A stretch of DNA of 64,000 nt. It comes from Bacteroidales bacterium. GTDB taxonomy: Bacteria; Bacteroidota; Bacteroidia; Bacteroidales; UBA1402. Numbering within the stretch: the stretch's first letter is position 1; every line of letters begins with the position of its first letter. The stretch is taken from the NCBI GenBank assembly GCA_028709215.1, contig JAQVXI010000001.1:333844-397843 (forward strand), read 5' to 3'. The notes beneath the pieces are model-generated. The model had not been told where the DNA came from. It saw nothing but the letters and a program-made list of their open reading frames with translations, and did not search any database. Shown piece by piece: positions 46,459 through 54,931 of the stretch. The translations under genes and the position numbers were made by a program.

Positions 46459-46905
46459 ATGAATCCTGATGATGTCCCACCGGTCGCCATATGCAGCGAT
46501 CATGCCGGATATGAATTAAAAGAATTTATCCTTGATTGGATGACGGCAGAAAAAATCGAGTTTACCAATTTTGGAACGTATTCACCCGATAGTTGTGATT
46601 ATGCCGATTTTGCACATCCAATGGCAGAAGCCGTAGAAGTAGGAGAGTGTCCTGTTGGTATATCGATTTGTGGTTCCGGGCAAGGTATGTGCATTACTGT
46701 AAACAAACACCAAGGTGTACGCGGTGCTTTGTGTTGGGATACCAACATTGCAGCTTTGGCAAGACAGCACAACAATGCGAATGTACTGTGTCTGCCTGCA
46801 CGTTTTGTAGACAAAGAAACGGCCATTGAAATCGTAAAAACATTTTTGACAACATCCTTTGATGGCGGTCGTCATCAAACACGTATCGAAAAAATACCGG
46901 TTTAA
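46459..46905 (+). CDS. rpiB: Ribose-5-phosphate isomerase B
   Basis: Interconverts ribose 5-phosphate and ribulose 5-phosphate. The start at 46459 gives 148 residues, the usual RpiB length. Visible features are the phosphate-binding CSDHAGYELK near the N-terminus and the catalytic cysteine C71 in GISICGSGQGMCI. It has its own promoter and follows tkt, so two pentose-phosphate genes lie side by side under separate control. It converges on the YggS gene, whose stop is 3 bp away. Confidence 0.95.
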   Translation: MNPDDVPPVAICSDHAGYELKEFILDWMTAEKIEFTNFGTYSPDSCDYADFAHPMAEAVEVGECPVGISICGSGQGMCITVNKHQGVRGALCWDTNIAALARQHNNANVLCLPARFVDKETAIEIVKTFLTTSFDGGRHQTRIEKIPV

Positions 46906-46908
46906 AAC

Positions 46909-47586
46909 TCAATAGCTTCGATGACCAAAGATGGCTGTTCCGACTCGAATCAAGGTACTACCTGCTTCGATAGCCAAATCGTAATCGCTGCTCATACCCA
47001 TTGAACATACGGAAAAATCCGGCACGAACGCAGCATGCTTCTGCCGGATTTCGTCGTATAAGGCTCTCAGTTGTTCAAATTCCGCTTTTATCTGTACGCG
47101 ATCTTCTGTAAAGGTTGCCATCCCCATCAATCCCTTGAACTGGATATAGGGAAAAGCGTCGATGGTTACGGACTCAAAGAGGGAACGGCATTCCTCGGGC
47201 AGGAAACCGTACTTTGTATCTTCCTTTGCGATGTATACTTGTAGGAGACAGGGGATTCTGCGGTTAATGCGTTCGCCTTCCTTGTTGATAGCCTGAAGCA
47301 GTCGAAGGGAATCCACCGCTTCAATCAACGAAACAAACGAACTGATTTGTTTGATTTTGTTTGTTTGCAAGTGACCGATAAAATGCCACTCGATATCGTT
47401 TGGTAGTTGAGTCACTTTAGAACAAAGTTCTTGTACGCGACTTTCTCCAAATTGTCGTTGACCGGCGCGATAGGCTTCCATGATTTGTTCAATCGGATGA
47501 AATTTTGAGACAGCAACCAACTGCACATGCTTGGGCAGTTGGTTTACGAGGGTATGCAAACGTTCGGTCAAACGGGATGTGTTCAT
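46909..47586 (-). CDS. YggS-family pyridoxal phosphate homeostasis protein
   Basis: A 225-residue PLP-binding protein of the YggS/PROSC family, which keeps free pyridoxal phosphate in balance rather than catalysing a known reaction. The PLP lysine lies in LVAVSKFHPIEQI, and the family segments FGESRVQELCSK, WHFIGHLQTNK and CSMGMSSDYDLAIEAGSTLIRVGTAIFG follow in order (quoted in parts). It starts inside the last codons of the DUF4494 gene (ATGA overlap), so the two are coupled. Confidence 0.94.
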   Translation of the reverse strand: MNTSRLTERLHTLVNQLPKHVQLVAVSKFHPIEQIMEAYRAGQRQFGESRVQELCSKVTQLPNDIEWHFIGHLQTNKIKQISSFVSLIEAVDSLRLLQAINKEGERINRRIPCLLQVYIAKEDTKYGFLPEECRSLFESVTIDAFPYIQFKGLMGMATFTEDRVQIKAEFEQLRALYDEIRQKHAAFVPDFSVCSMGMSSDYDLAIEAGSTLIRVGTAIFGHRSY

Positions 47587-48053
47587 GATTCGGAAGGTAT
47601 TTTATCGACTTCTTTATCCGCAGAAAATGGGAAAATGTCCAAGATAGGCGTATCGGTGATCATGGCAATTTCGTAATCACTCATCGTTCCTTTCATTCCT
47701 TCGTGCAAACGTCGCAACGCATCTTCAATATTGGATGCCTGGACCAGCATAGAAGCTGCCACCTTTTTTTCTCTGCCTTTGTCCGGATCGATGATGGTAA
47801 ACAGGACTTTGGCTTTGTACCAACGGTCACCTTCGATGGCGTCAAAAAGTTCTTGAATTTTGCTGCGTTTGATGTTGGATACCGTATATTCTCCAGTCAT
47901 GTATGGCTCTACTTCCTTGATGACACGTGCTTCTGCTTCCGTAAAACTCATGGCATCGACCAGGTAGGTATCCGTGACTTTTTTTTGTTTTCCGTCCTCG
48001 GCTGTTTTTTCCGATTGTATTTTACATTCAAACCAATTGTGCATGGATATCAT
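47583..48053 (-). CDS. DUF4494 family protein
   Basis: A 156-residue cytosolic protein of the DUF4494 family, known only from Bacteroidota and without assigned function. The typical start is WFECKIQSEKTAEDGKQKKV, followed by the SFTEAEARV and IKRSKIQELF segments. Start at 48053 or, three codons later, at 48044 (MHNWFECK); the second resembles relatives more. It overlaps the YggS gene by 4 bp. Confidence 0.88.
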   Translation of the reverse strand: MISMHNWFECKIQSEKTAEDGKQKKVTDTYLVDAMSFTEAEARVIKEVEPYMTGEYTVSNIKRSKIQELFDAIEGDRWYKAKVLFTIIDPDKGREKKVAASMLVQASNIEDALRRLHEGMKGTMSDYEIAMITDTPILDIFPFSADKEVDKIPSES

Positions 48054-48097
48054 AATGAAAACGATGTTTAAAGTAAGGCGAATTCCTTACCGGACTG

Positions 48098-48105
48098 CAA
48101 AGTTA
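48098..48105 (-). promoter_or_regulatory. -7 promoter box of the DUF4494-yggS unit
   Basis: TAACTTTG on the minus strand matches TAnnTTTG, about 45 bp before the DUF4494 start. Confidence 0.6.
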
Positions 48106-48162
48106 CAAAAACCCACACCGAAAACATACCTTAAAAAGCGGCAGTTTTCATAAAAATATTCC

Positions 48163-48170
48163 TACATTTG
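48163..48170 (+). promoter_or_regulatory. -7 promoter box of the pectate lyase gene
   Basis: TACATTTG matches TAnnTTTG, 22 bp before the ATG at 48193. Confidence 0.65.
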
Positions 48171-48192
48171 AAGCCATAAAAATACAACCTCA

Positions 48193-49260
48193 ATGAAAAA
48201 AGACGTAGGCATTACCTTATTCATCATACTTTTTTCTACCGTAACGCTCCACGCACAAACGCTGCGAAAAGGGAATAATACACTTTTTAAATCAGCTGAT
48301 TGGTATCGTACGCCCGAAGCATTGGTTGTTGCCGATTACGTTTTGCTTTTGCAAAAAGACAACGGAGGCTGGCCGAAAAACTTCAAATATCCGGTTGAAC
48401 CCATGGATGAAACGTTTCGTAGCAAAGGGCTCGCGGCAAAAGCAATCGTTCGTGATGCGACCATCGACAACGCAGCGACGTACTCGGAAATCATCTTTTT
48501 GGCAAACATGTACCGTGCAACCGGCGATACGTGCTATAAGAATGCCTTGAATCGTGGATTTGATTTTATTCTAAGTCTACAGTATCCAAACGGAGGCTTT
48601 CGACAGTTCTCAAGAACGGACGGATATTATACACACATCACCTACAACGACAATGCCATGAATAACGTCATGCAATTGATGCGTGCCATCAGTATGGAGC
48701 ATGAATTGTTCGAAGGGCTGTTGGATTCCTGCAAAGAACAGCAGGCACGAAAATCCTTCGAGTTGGGCATCGAGTGCATATTAAATACACAGTATCGACA
48801 AGCCGATTCGTTGACCTTGTGGTGCGCGCAACACGACGCAGAAACATTACTGCCGGCAAAAGCACGTGCCTATGAATTGCCCTCGTTGAGTGGGTCTGAG
48901 TCGGTGGGACTGGTCGAACTTCTTCTCCAATTACCCGATCCGAATGAGCGCGTACAAACAGCCATTCATGCAGCGATGGCTTGGTTTGATGCCCATCGCA
49001 TTCAGGGTAAACGATTGGAATATTATACCAATTCGGATGGAAAAAGGGATTTGCGTTTGGTGGATGACGTGAATGCCAAGGATTTATGGGCTCGGTTTTA
49101 CGAATTGGAAAGCAATCGTCCATTTTTCTGCGACCGAGATGGCATTATAAAATACGACCTGCAGGAAATCGGATTGGAACGCAAAATGGGTTATGGTTGG
49201 TATACGGATAGTCCATCAAAATTGTTCCCAAAATACGAGAAGTGGAAACAACGTAAATAA
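48193..49260 (+). CDS. pelA: Secreted pectate lyase, polysaccharide lyase family 10
   Basis: Cleaves polygalacturonate by beta-elimination and leaves unsaturated galacturonides. It has 355 residues: a signal peptide (about 1-21, ending TLHAQ) and one PL10 catalytic domain. Recognisable segments are LQKDNGGWPKNFKYP, TIDNAATYSEIIFLA, the region YTHITYNDNAMNNVM, WCAQHDAETLLPAKARAYE and LWARFYELE. It stands alone with its own promoter, about 17 kb from kduI and kduD, whose substrate it would help produce. It has no carbohydrate-binding module and no T9SS tail, so it is probably periplasmic. Confidence 0.93.
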   Translation: MKKDVGITLFIILFSTVTLHAQTLRKGNNTLFKSADWYRTPEALVVADYVLLLQKDNGGWPKNFKYPVEPMDETFRSKGLAAKAIVRDATIDNAATYSEIIFLANMYRATGDTCYKNALNRGFDFILSLQYPNGGFRQFSRTDGYYTHITYNDNAMNNVMQLMRAISMEHELFEGLLDSCKEQQARKSFELGIECILNTQYRQADSLTLWCAQHDAETLLPAKARAYELPSLSGSESVGLVELLLQLPDPNERVQTAIHAAMAWFDAHRIQGKRLEYYTNSDGKRDLRLVDDVNAKDLWARFYELESNRPFFCDRDGIIKYDLQEIGLERKMGYGWYTDSPSKLFPKYEKWKQRK

Positions 49261-49265
49261 TAACA

Positions 49266-50522
49266 TCAAATAGCTTCTTCATCCGACATGTAATCGGATT
49301 TGTCGTTGTATTTGCCGTCTTCCAGATTTTGACGAACGGCACACATAGCCGTAACCGTATAGTCGATATCTTCCAAGGAGTGAAGAATGGTCGGTAAAAA
49401 CCGCAGCATTAATTTATCCTTCATGACAAATGGATAAACCAGTACCGGGCAGAACACGTTGTAGTTTTCGCGGAGGTCAATAATTAAGTTGAGTGCCTGG
49501 TAAATCGTACACGAAAGAAAAACTGGAATGGCGACCGCGTTGGAATTTCCGGTATCAAAGCCTTTCTCACGCAAAGCCTTTCTAAAATACAAGACCTTTT
49601 TGTGCAATTCTACCTTCAGTTTTGGATTTTCTGCCAGATAATCCAATCGCTTCAAGACCCCGGCGGCATAGATAATGGGCAATGCCTTGGAATGAATCTG
49701 TGTACGCATGTGGTAGCGTAAGAAATTCATGATGTGTTCCGGTCCGGATACAAAGGAACCGATGCTGGCAAGTGCTTTTGAGAAAGAACCTAAATACAGA
49801 TCAATTTGATCGTTCACTCCAAGCAATTCTCCGGTACCGGCTCCGGTTTTACCCTCCACCGCAAAACCATCTGCGTCATTGACCAACAAACGAAACGAAT
49901 AGCGGGATTTTAACGCGGTAATTTTATCCAAGCAACCGAACTCTCCCGTTGTACTAAAAACACCGTGCGTTACGACCAAAATACCGCCATTGCTGTCCAA
50001 TACCGCCGTTTCCGCCTTGGTCAATTGTTTCTCAAGACTCTCGATGTTGTTGTGTTGAAACGCAAAATGCTTCCCTAAATGAAGACGGATGCCATCCAAT
50101 AGACTGGCATGAACCAACGAGTCGTAGACAATCACATCACTTCGGTTGCACAAGGCGTCCAGAATGGAAAAAAAACTTTGGTACCCGTAGTTTAACACAA
50201 TCGCATCTTCTTTTGCCGTAAACTCTGCGAGTCTGGACTCCAGTTGCTCGTGTACCGTTGTGTGTCCGGACATGATGCGATTACCGACCGGGTAGGAAAT
50301 ACCCCATTTTTTGGTCGTCTCCTCGTCAAATGCAAGGATATCCGGATTGGAAGTAAAACCAAAATGATCGCTAATGTTCCAATTCAAGACCTCACGACCC
50401 CGAAACTTCATGCGAGGCCCGGGCTTGCCCTCCAATTTTGGATAGGTAAAATACCCGTGCATTTGCCTGGCCAGTTTAGAGACCGGCTCTTCGTTTTGTC
50501 GTATGCGTTCAAATAAATCCAA
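49266..50522 (-). CDS. Serine palmitoyltransferase-like PLP enzyme, divergent
   Basis: A 418-residue member of the alpha-oxoamine synthase group, related to the Bacteroidota serine palmitoyltransferase-type enzymes that begin MDLFERI. I start it at TTG 50522 (LDLFERIRQ), because a promoter at 50540 excludes the upstream ATGs at 50624-50651; the next ATG is 50462. The PLP lysine is kept in GSFSKALASIG, as are MSGHTTVHEQLE and the His in VHASLLDGIRLH. But the usual VDDAHGFG reads VNDADGFA, so the Asp that contacts the pyridine nitrogen is Asn and the following His is Asp. Activity is therefore uncertain. It lies divergent to a PAP2 lipid phosphatase. Confidence 0.83.
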   Translation of the reverse strand: MDLFERIRQNEEPVSKLARQMHGYFTYPKLEGKPGPRMKFRGREVLNWNISDHFGFTSNPDILAFDEETTKKWGISYPVGNRIMSGHTTVHEQLESRLAEFTAKEDAIVLNYGYQSFFSILDALCNRSDVIVYDSLVHASLLDGIRLHLGKHFAFQHNNIESLEKQLTKAETAVLDSNGGILVVTHGVFSTTGEFGCLDKITALKSRYSFRLLVNDADGFAVEGKTGAGTGELLGVNDQIDLYLGSFSKALASIGSFVSGPEHIMNFLRYHMRTQIHSKALPIIYAAGVLKRLDYLAENPKLKVELHKKVLYFRKALREKGFDTGNSNAVAIPVFLSCTIYQALNLIIDLRENYNVFCPVLVYPFVMKDKLMLRFLPTILHSLEDIDYTVTAMCAVRQNLEDGKYNDKSDYMSDEEAI

Positions 50523-50539
50523 AGCAATCTGGTTTTGTG

Positions 50540-50547
50540 CAAAAGTA
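50540..50547 (-). promoter_or_regulatory. -7 promoter box of the SPT-like gene
   Basis: TACTTTTG on the minus strand matches TAnnTTTG; an ATTG lies 21 bp upstream (50569-50572) as a possible -33 box. It decides the start of the gene in favour of TTG 50522. Confidence 0.62.
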
Positions 50548-50597
50548 CAATAAATTATTTTGTAGAACCAATATGCGGCAAGGGAAATAAAAATGTT

Positions 50598-50605
50598 TAT
50601 TTTTG
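50598..50605 (+). promoter_or_regulatory. -7 promoter box of the PAP2 gene
   Basis: TATTTTTG matches TAnnTTTG. It lies downstream of the ATG at 50593, so translation must begin at 50617 or 50623. Confidence 0.58.
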
Positions 50606-50622
50606 TATCCAAAATTATGTGC

Positions 50623-51297
50623 ATGCAAACGAACGACTTCATAAAAGACAACCGGACCGTTTTACTCAGCTATCTGTTGCTGGCTGTTTTTATCTTGAGT
50701 CTGCGCCTTTTCATCGACAAACTGGACCTCCATTGGCTCTTGAACCAATACCACTACCTGGCTCTGGATCATTTGTATTCAACCCTTACGCATTCCGGCG
50801 CCTTTCCGTTCATCTTTTTTGTCATTCTGTTGACCACCTTTTGGAAGTTTCGAATCGCTTTGGCCGCCTCCATATCGACTGCTTTTGCCAGCATCCTGAC
50901 TCAGATCGGAAAACGTTTGTTGTGGCCCGATGTACCCAGGCCGGTTGTGTTTTTTAAACACCTGGAGGACTTTCACGTTGTGGAAGGCATTCGGTTGCAT
51001 ACTTCGCACAGTTTTCCCTCGGGGCACTCCACCGGTGTGTTTGCACTCTGTATGTTGTTGGCCTTTTTTCTTCCAAAACAGAGTCAAAAATTGCTCTGCT
51101 TGTTGGTGGCCGCATTGGGGGCCTATTCACGTGTATACCTTTCCCAACATTTTATTGAGGATGTGCTGGCGGGATCATTCATTGGGGTAGTAGGAGCGAT
51201 GGTGGCCTATTTTCTGTTTACAAGTCGTCGACTTCAGCAGCATCGTTGGATGGACTTAAGTCTTCGGGATCTCCTTCCGACCAAAATGCAGCGTTGA
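50623..51297 (+). CDS. PAP2-family membrane phosphatase
   Basis: A 224-residue inner-membrane phosphatase with about six helices, acting on lipid phosphates such as phosphatidate, undecaprenyl pyrophosphate or, possibly, sphingolipid phosphates. The three PAP2 motifs are visible: KRLLWPDVPRP (motif 1), SFPSGHST (motif 2) and SRVYLSQHFIEDV (motif 3). I chose the ATG at 50623; 50617 is an alternative. The last 80 bp overlap the 3' end of engB on the other strand. The divergent neighbour is an SPT-like enzyme, which hints at a shared lipid theme. Confidence 0.9.
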   Translation: MQTNDFIKDNRTVLLSYLLLAVFILSLRLFIDKLDLHWLLNQYHYLALDHLYSTLTHSGAFPFIFFVILLTTFWKFRIALAASISTAFASILTQIGKRLLWPDVPRPVVFFKHLEDFHVVEGIRLHTSHSFPSGHSTGVFALCMLLAFFLPKQSQKLLCLLVAALGAYSRVYLSQHFIEDVLAGSFIGVVGAMVAYFLFTSRRLQQHRWMDLSLRDLLPTKMQR

Positions 51298-51877
51298 TTT
51301 CCTCGATATACGAAAGAATTTCTTCCCGACCCTTACCTGTTTCCGATGAACTGGCAAACATTCGAGGCAATTCTTCCCATTGCTCAGAAAGAACCCGTTT
51401 CCAATCCGCCAGATTCTGTTGGTACTTCAAGGCACTAATCTTATCCAATTTGGTGAAAATCAAAGCAAACGGTATCTCCTTTTCACCAAGAAACTGAATG
51501 AAATCCCGATCGATTTGCTGGGGAGTCAATCGCCCATCCAATAACACAAACAAACAAGCCAGATGACTGCGCTTCTGAATATATTGAGTAATCATGCGAT
51601 GCATTTTCTCACGCATCTGCAAACTTACTTTTGCAAAACCATATCCGGGTAAATCGACAATGTACCAAGATTCATCCATCAGAAAATGATTGATCAACAG
51701 TGTTTTACCAGGTTTGGAAGAGGTTTTAGCCAGATTCTTGCTCCGAGTCAGCATATTAATCAGGCTCGATTTTCCCACATTGGAACGACCGATAAATGCA
51801 TATTCCGGCCATTTGGCCTCAGGACAATCGTGCAAACCTGAACTACTTACCGTAAACACTGCGTTTTTAATTTCCAT
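51218..51877 (-). CDS. engB: Ribosome biogenesis GTPase YsxC/EngB
   Basis: An essential GTPase needed for assembly of the large ribosomal subunit. It has 219 residues. G1 is GRSNVGKSSLINML, the G3 region is DLPGYGFAKV and the NKxD-equivalent is TKLDKI. The C-terminal 20 residues (acidic, ending AAEVDDL) extend past the usual end and overlap the PAP2 gene by 80 bp tail to tail. The start lies within the last 11 bp of the upstream symporter gene, so translation is likely coupled to it. Confidence 0.95.
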   Translation of the reverse strand: MEIKNAVFTVSSSGLHDCPEAKWPEYAFIGRSNVGKSSLINMLTRSKNLAKTSSKPGKTLLINHFLMDESWYIVDLPGYGFAKVSLQMREKMHRMITQYIQKRSHLACLFVLLDGRLTPQQIDRDFIQFLGEKEIPFALIFTKLDKISALKYQQNLADWKRVLSEQWEELPRMFASSSETGKGREEILSYIEEINAAFWSEGDPEDLSPSNDAAEVDDL

Positions 51878-53309
51878 AGGGTTGTTTTTTTGATTGAATA
51901 AATAAACCGAAAAAGGTCAGTGCTCCGTTGAGCATCAACAGCTCATATCCCATTTCATATTGCCAGCATTGCTTGAAAAAGAACTGCAAGCCCATGCAGA
52001 TCAGTGGAGACAAGATTGCAATGTATGGGATGCTACGGTCATGTACGTGTCTGCGACTCAATAGTCCAAAGGCAAACAGGCCCAGCAACGGGCCGTACGT
52101 GTAGGAAGCCAGGACATAAATGAGGTCAATGATGGATGGGTTGTTGACCCATCGAAACGCAAGAATGGCCACAATAAAAAAGAATACAACGCCCAGATGC
52201 ACCCGCTTACGAAAGCGGACATCGTTGGGCCGTTTTGCGATGTCTATACAGAAAGAGGTGGTTAGAGCCGTCATGGATGAATCGGCACTTGAAAACGAAG
52301 CGGCAACCAGCGAAAGCGTAAAAAGCCAAACCGGCAAAAAACCCAACGATCCTTCAGTGGCCAGCATGGGTAGGATTTCATCGCCAATTTGCGGCAGAAC
52401 AATCTGTTCCTGCTGAGCATACAATAAGATCAACGTCCCCAGAAATAGAAATAAAAAGTTTAACGGAATAAAGGCGAAGCCGTATACGTACATATTGGTT
52501 TGTGCATCCTTCAATCTGGGAATGCTTCGGTTCTTTTGAATCATATCCTGATCCAGTCCCGTCATGACCAAGGCAATAAAAATACCGCTGAAGAATTGCT
52601 TCCCTACGTGTTGTTTGCTGTGCCAATCCTTCCACTCAAACCACTGAAACCAGGGGCTCTGTTCGACCTGACGGAATGTCTCGCTCCAATTTCCATCCAG
52701 TGCCTTACCCACACTCACAATCAACAGCACCAAGGCTGCAACCATAATCAAGGTTTGAAACGCATCGGTCCACACCAAGGTTTTGATGCCCGAATGGCGC
52801 GTATACAGCCAGATCATCCCCATTAGCAGCACAATGCCCACCTCAAAGGGAATGGAAAAAGCTTGAAAGACCAGTGTATGTAGTAATAATGCGACAATGT
52901 AAACACGGGCAGCAGCACCCAGACCTTTGGACAGCAGAAAAAAGGCGGATCCGGTACGTTGCGCGTTTGAACCGAACCGCTCCATGAGATAGGCATAGAT
53001 ACTGGGGTTTTCCAAGCGGTAATAGAGCGGTAATAAGATCCGGGCAATCAAGAGGTAACCGACAAAAAAACCCATCACGGTTTGCATGTACAAATAGTGA
53101 TTGGCCCCGACCATACCCGGTACGGAAACAAAACTCACCCCGGAAACCGAAGCCCCAATCATGCCAATAGATACCAACCACCAACGCGATTGTCGGTTGC
53201 CGGAAAAAAACGCGTCGTTGTCCCTTCGCTTTCCCAGCCAAACGGATATACCAAGTAAAATAAGGAAGTAAACAACCAGCGTTGCCAATAGTATCCAGGC
53301 ATTCTCCAT
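51867..53309 (-). CDS. Sodium/solute symporter family protein
   Basis: A 480-residue inner-membrane symporter of the SSS family with about 13 helices. Family marks are [24 protein letters not shown] (in part), [16 protein letters not shown] and [24 protein letters not shown], which holds the Ser/Thr-rich sodium-site region. I chose the ATG at 53309 because the promoter at 53315 lies between it and the more distant ATG at 53339. The substrate is unknown. It is followed by engB with an 11-bp overlap. Confidence 0.9.
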   Translation of the reverse strand: MENAWILLATLVVYFLILLGISVWLGKRRDNDAFFSGNRQSRWWLVSIGMIGASVSGVSFVSVPGMVGANHYLYMQTVMGFFVGYLLIARILLPLYYRLENPSIYAYLMERFGSNAQRTGSAFFLLSKGLGAAARVYIVALLLHTLVFQAFSIPFEVGIVLLMGMIWLYTRHSGIKTLVWTDAFQTLIMVAALVLLIVSVGKALDGNWSETFRQVEQSPWFQWFEWKDWHSKQHVGKQFFSGIFIALVMTGLDQDMIQKNRSIPRLKDAQTNMYVYGFAFIPLNFLFLFLGTLILLYAQQEQIVLPQIGDEILPMLATEGSLGFLPVWLFTLSLVAASFSSADSSMTALTTSFCIDIAKRPNDVRFRKRVHLGVVFFFIVAILAFRWVNNPSIIDLIYVLASYTYGPLLGLFAFGLLSRRHVHDRSIPYIAILSPLICMGLQFFFKQCWQYEMGYELLMLNGALTFFGLFIQSKKQPYGN

Positions 53310-53314
53310 GGCTG

Positions 53315-53322
53315 CAAAGTTA
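53315..53322 (-). promoter_or_regulatory. -7 promoter box of the second symporter gene
   Basis: TAACTTTG on the minus strand matches TAnnTTTG and ends 5 nt before the ATG at 53309, so the message would be nearly leaderless. Confidence 0.6.
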
Positions 53323-53334
53323 ATATTATTTATG

Positions 53335-53342
53335 TACATTTG
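53335..53342 (+). promoter_or_regulatory. -7 promoter box of recR
   Basis: TACATTTG matches TAnnTTTG, 18 bp before the recR ATG at 53361 and 12 bp from the divergent symporter -7 box. Confidence 0.65.
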
Positions 53343-53360
53343 TCCTACGAAACAAAAGGC

Positions 53361-53975
53361 ATGAATACATCATACCCATCTCAATTATTAGAAGATGCAG
53401 TACAGGAATTTTCCAAGTTGCCCGGCATCGGGAAGAAAACAGCCCTTCGACTCGTCCTGCATTTACTGAAACAGAACCAAGAGGATGTGCATCGTTTTGG
53501 TTCAGCGCTGATACGACTCAAAGAGGAAGTTTGCTATTGCAGTGAATGCCACAACATCTCTGACCAGTCTTTGTGCCCCATCTGTCAGGATCAAAACCGC
53601 AACCACAAACAACTCTGTGTTGTCGAGAATATACGCGAAGTCATGGCGGTTGAAAATACGGGACAATACCGGGGCGTTTACCATGTTTTGGGCGGACTCA
53701 TATCACCCATGGATGGAGTAGGCCCCTCACAATTGGAAATTGAAAGTTTGGTCGCTAGGGTACGCGAACACGAAGCGGACGAAGTCATTCTCGCCTTACC
53801 GGCGACCATGGAAGGAGATACCACCGCTTTTTACATCTATCGGAAATTGGCCCATCTGTCTGTGGAAATTACAACCATAGCCAGAGGCATCGCCGTAGGA
53901 GATGAACTCGAATATGCCGATGAAATCACGCTAGGACGTTCCATTACCCATCGAATAGTTTACAAAGGAAATTAA
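53361..53975 (+). CDS. recR: Recombination protein RecR
   Basis: Helps load RecA at gaps during RecFOR recombinational repair. From the ATG at 53361 it has 204 residues. It shows the helix-hairpin-helix [18 protein letters not shown], the four-cysteine zinc motif [18 protein letters not shown] and the Toprim domain beginning [14 protein letters not shown]. The TTG at 53340 overlaps the promoter and is not the start. A small membrane-protein gene follows 1 bp after the stop. Confidence 0.96.
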   Translation: MNTSYPSQLLEDAVQEFSKLPGIGKKTALRLVLHLLKQNQEDVHRFGSALIRLKEEVCYCSECHNISDQSLCPICQDQNRNHKQLCVVENIREVMAVENTGQYRGVYHVLGGLISPMDGVGPSQLEIESLVARVREHEADEVILALPATMEGDTTAFYIYRKLAHLSVEITTIARGIAVGDELEYADEITLGRSITHRIVYKGN

Positions 53976-53976
53976 C

Positions 53977-54417
53977 ATGGAAAAAGCAAATTACGATCGA
54001 TCGCTCTATCTACTAGCCTTGTTTTTGATGCTTGGATCCGGTCTGTATGTTTACGCAAATCCCCTTGCACGATGGATGGTTTCCGAACAGACCCGGATCA
54101 ATTTGCAGCAGATTTTGGTCATGCTTGCGATGATTGGCATACCCGGTATGCTCGTTTGGTCCAAAAAAGAAGTCGCTCGAATCCGATTGTTGCCCGACTT
54201 ACCTGTTCGGCAAAGGCGTTATCAAAAGGTACTATACCTGCGACTGGCTGTCTTGATTGTCTTGGCCGTTTTCTCCTTAATCGTGCACCTGCTCACTGCA
54301 ATGCCGGGAGGAATGATGTTGTACGCCGCCCTCTTGCTGATGTTTCTATTTATTTGGCCGACTAAGAGCCGGATGTCTCATGAAATGGGAGAGAAATCGG
54401 ATGAAGAACTTTCTTGA
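53977..54417 (+). CDS. Small membrane protein of unknown function
   Basis: A 146-residue protein with four predicted membrane helices (about 10-28, 42-60, 86-106 and 110-128) and charged cytoplasmic ends. I do not recognise a family. It begins directly after recR and overlaps the next gene, a GNAT acetyltransferase, so it sits in a recR transcript. Nothing in the sequence indicates a function. Confidence 0.75.
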   Translation: MEKANYDRSLYLLALFLMLGSGLYVYANPLARWMVSEQTRINLQQILVMLAMIGIPGMLVWSKKEVARIRLLPDLPVRQRRYQKVLYLRLAVLIVLAVFSLIVHLLTAMPGGMMLYAALLLMFLFIWPTKSRMSHEMGEKSDEELS

Positions 54418-54931
54418 AAACGAACGCATGCGTCTGAGGTCTCCCGAACCGGAAGACCTGGAATGTTTGTATCGATGGGAAAACGACAGTCGTTTGTGGG
54501 AGTATGGCAGCACGCTCAGTCCTTTTTCCAAACACGCCTTGCGTCAATACATTCAACAGTCGGATCACGATGTATATCGAAGCAGTCAACTCCGTTTGAT
54601 GATCACAATTAAGCCCGAACGAACCGTTGTCGGTACCATCGATTTGTATGATTTTGATCCCCATCACCGCCGTGCCGGGGTAGGCATACTGATTGATGCG
54701 GAACAGCAGCATAAGGGATTCGCAGGCATTGCCTTGCAACTGGTCGCCGACTATGCCGACCGTTTTTTGCACGTACATCAACTGTATGCACACGTGCCCA
54801 AATGCAACGCAGCAAGCATTCGTTTGTTTGAACGCAGCGGTTTCGTGTGTGCAGGCACGCTGAAAGCCTGGAACGTAAGTCCAGCGGGTAGGGAAGACGT
54901 TTTGATGTATCAACGCATCTTTGAGGGTTGA
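54401..54931 (+). CDS. GNAT-family N-acetyltransferase
   Basis: A 176-residue acetyltransferase of the RimJ/RimL-SpeG type (ENERMRLRSPEPEDLECLYRWEND). The acetyl-CoA-binding region is AGVGILIDAEQQHKGFAGIALQLV (in part), with the V-loop-like CNAASIRLFERSGF after it. I start it at 54401; 54380 is possible. Substrate unknown; diamine or protein N-termini are candidates. It overlaps the upstream membrane-protein gene by 17 bp and the convergent GT2 gene by 22 bp. Confidence 0.87.
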   Translation: MKNFLENERMRLRSPEPEDLECLYRWENDSRLWEYGSTLSPFSKHALRQYIQQSDHDVYRSSQLRLMITIKPERTVVGTIDLYDFDPHHRRAGVGILIDAEQQHKGFAGIALQLVADYADRFLHVHQLYAHVPKCNAASIRLFERSGFVCAGTLKAWNVSPAGREDVLMYQRIFEG

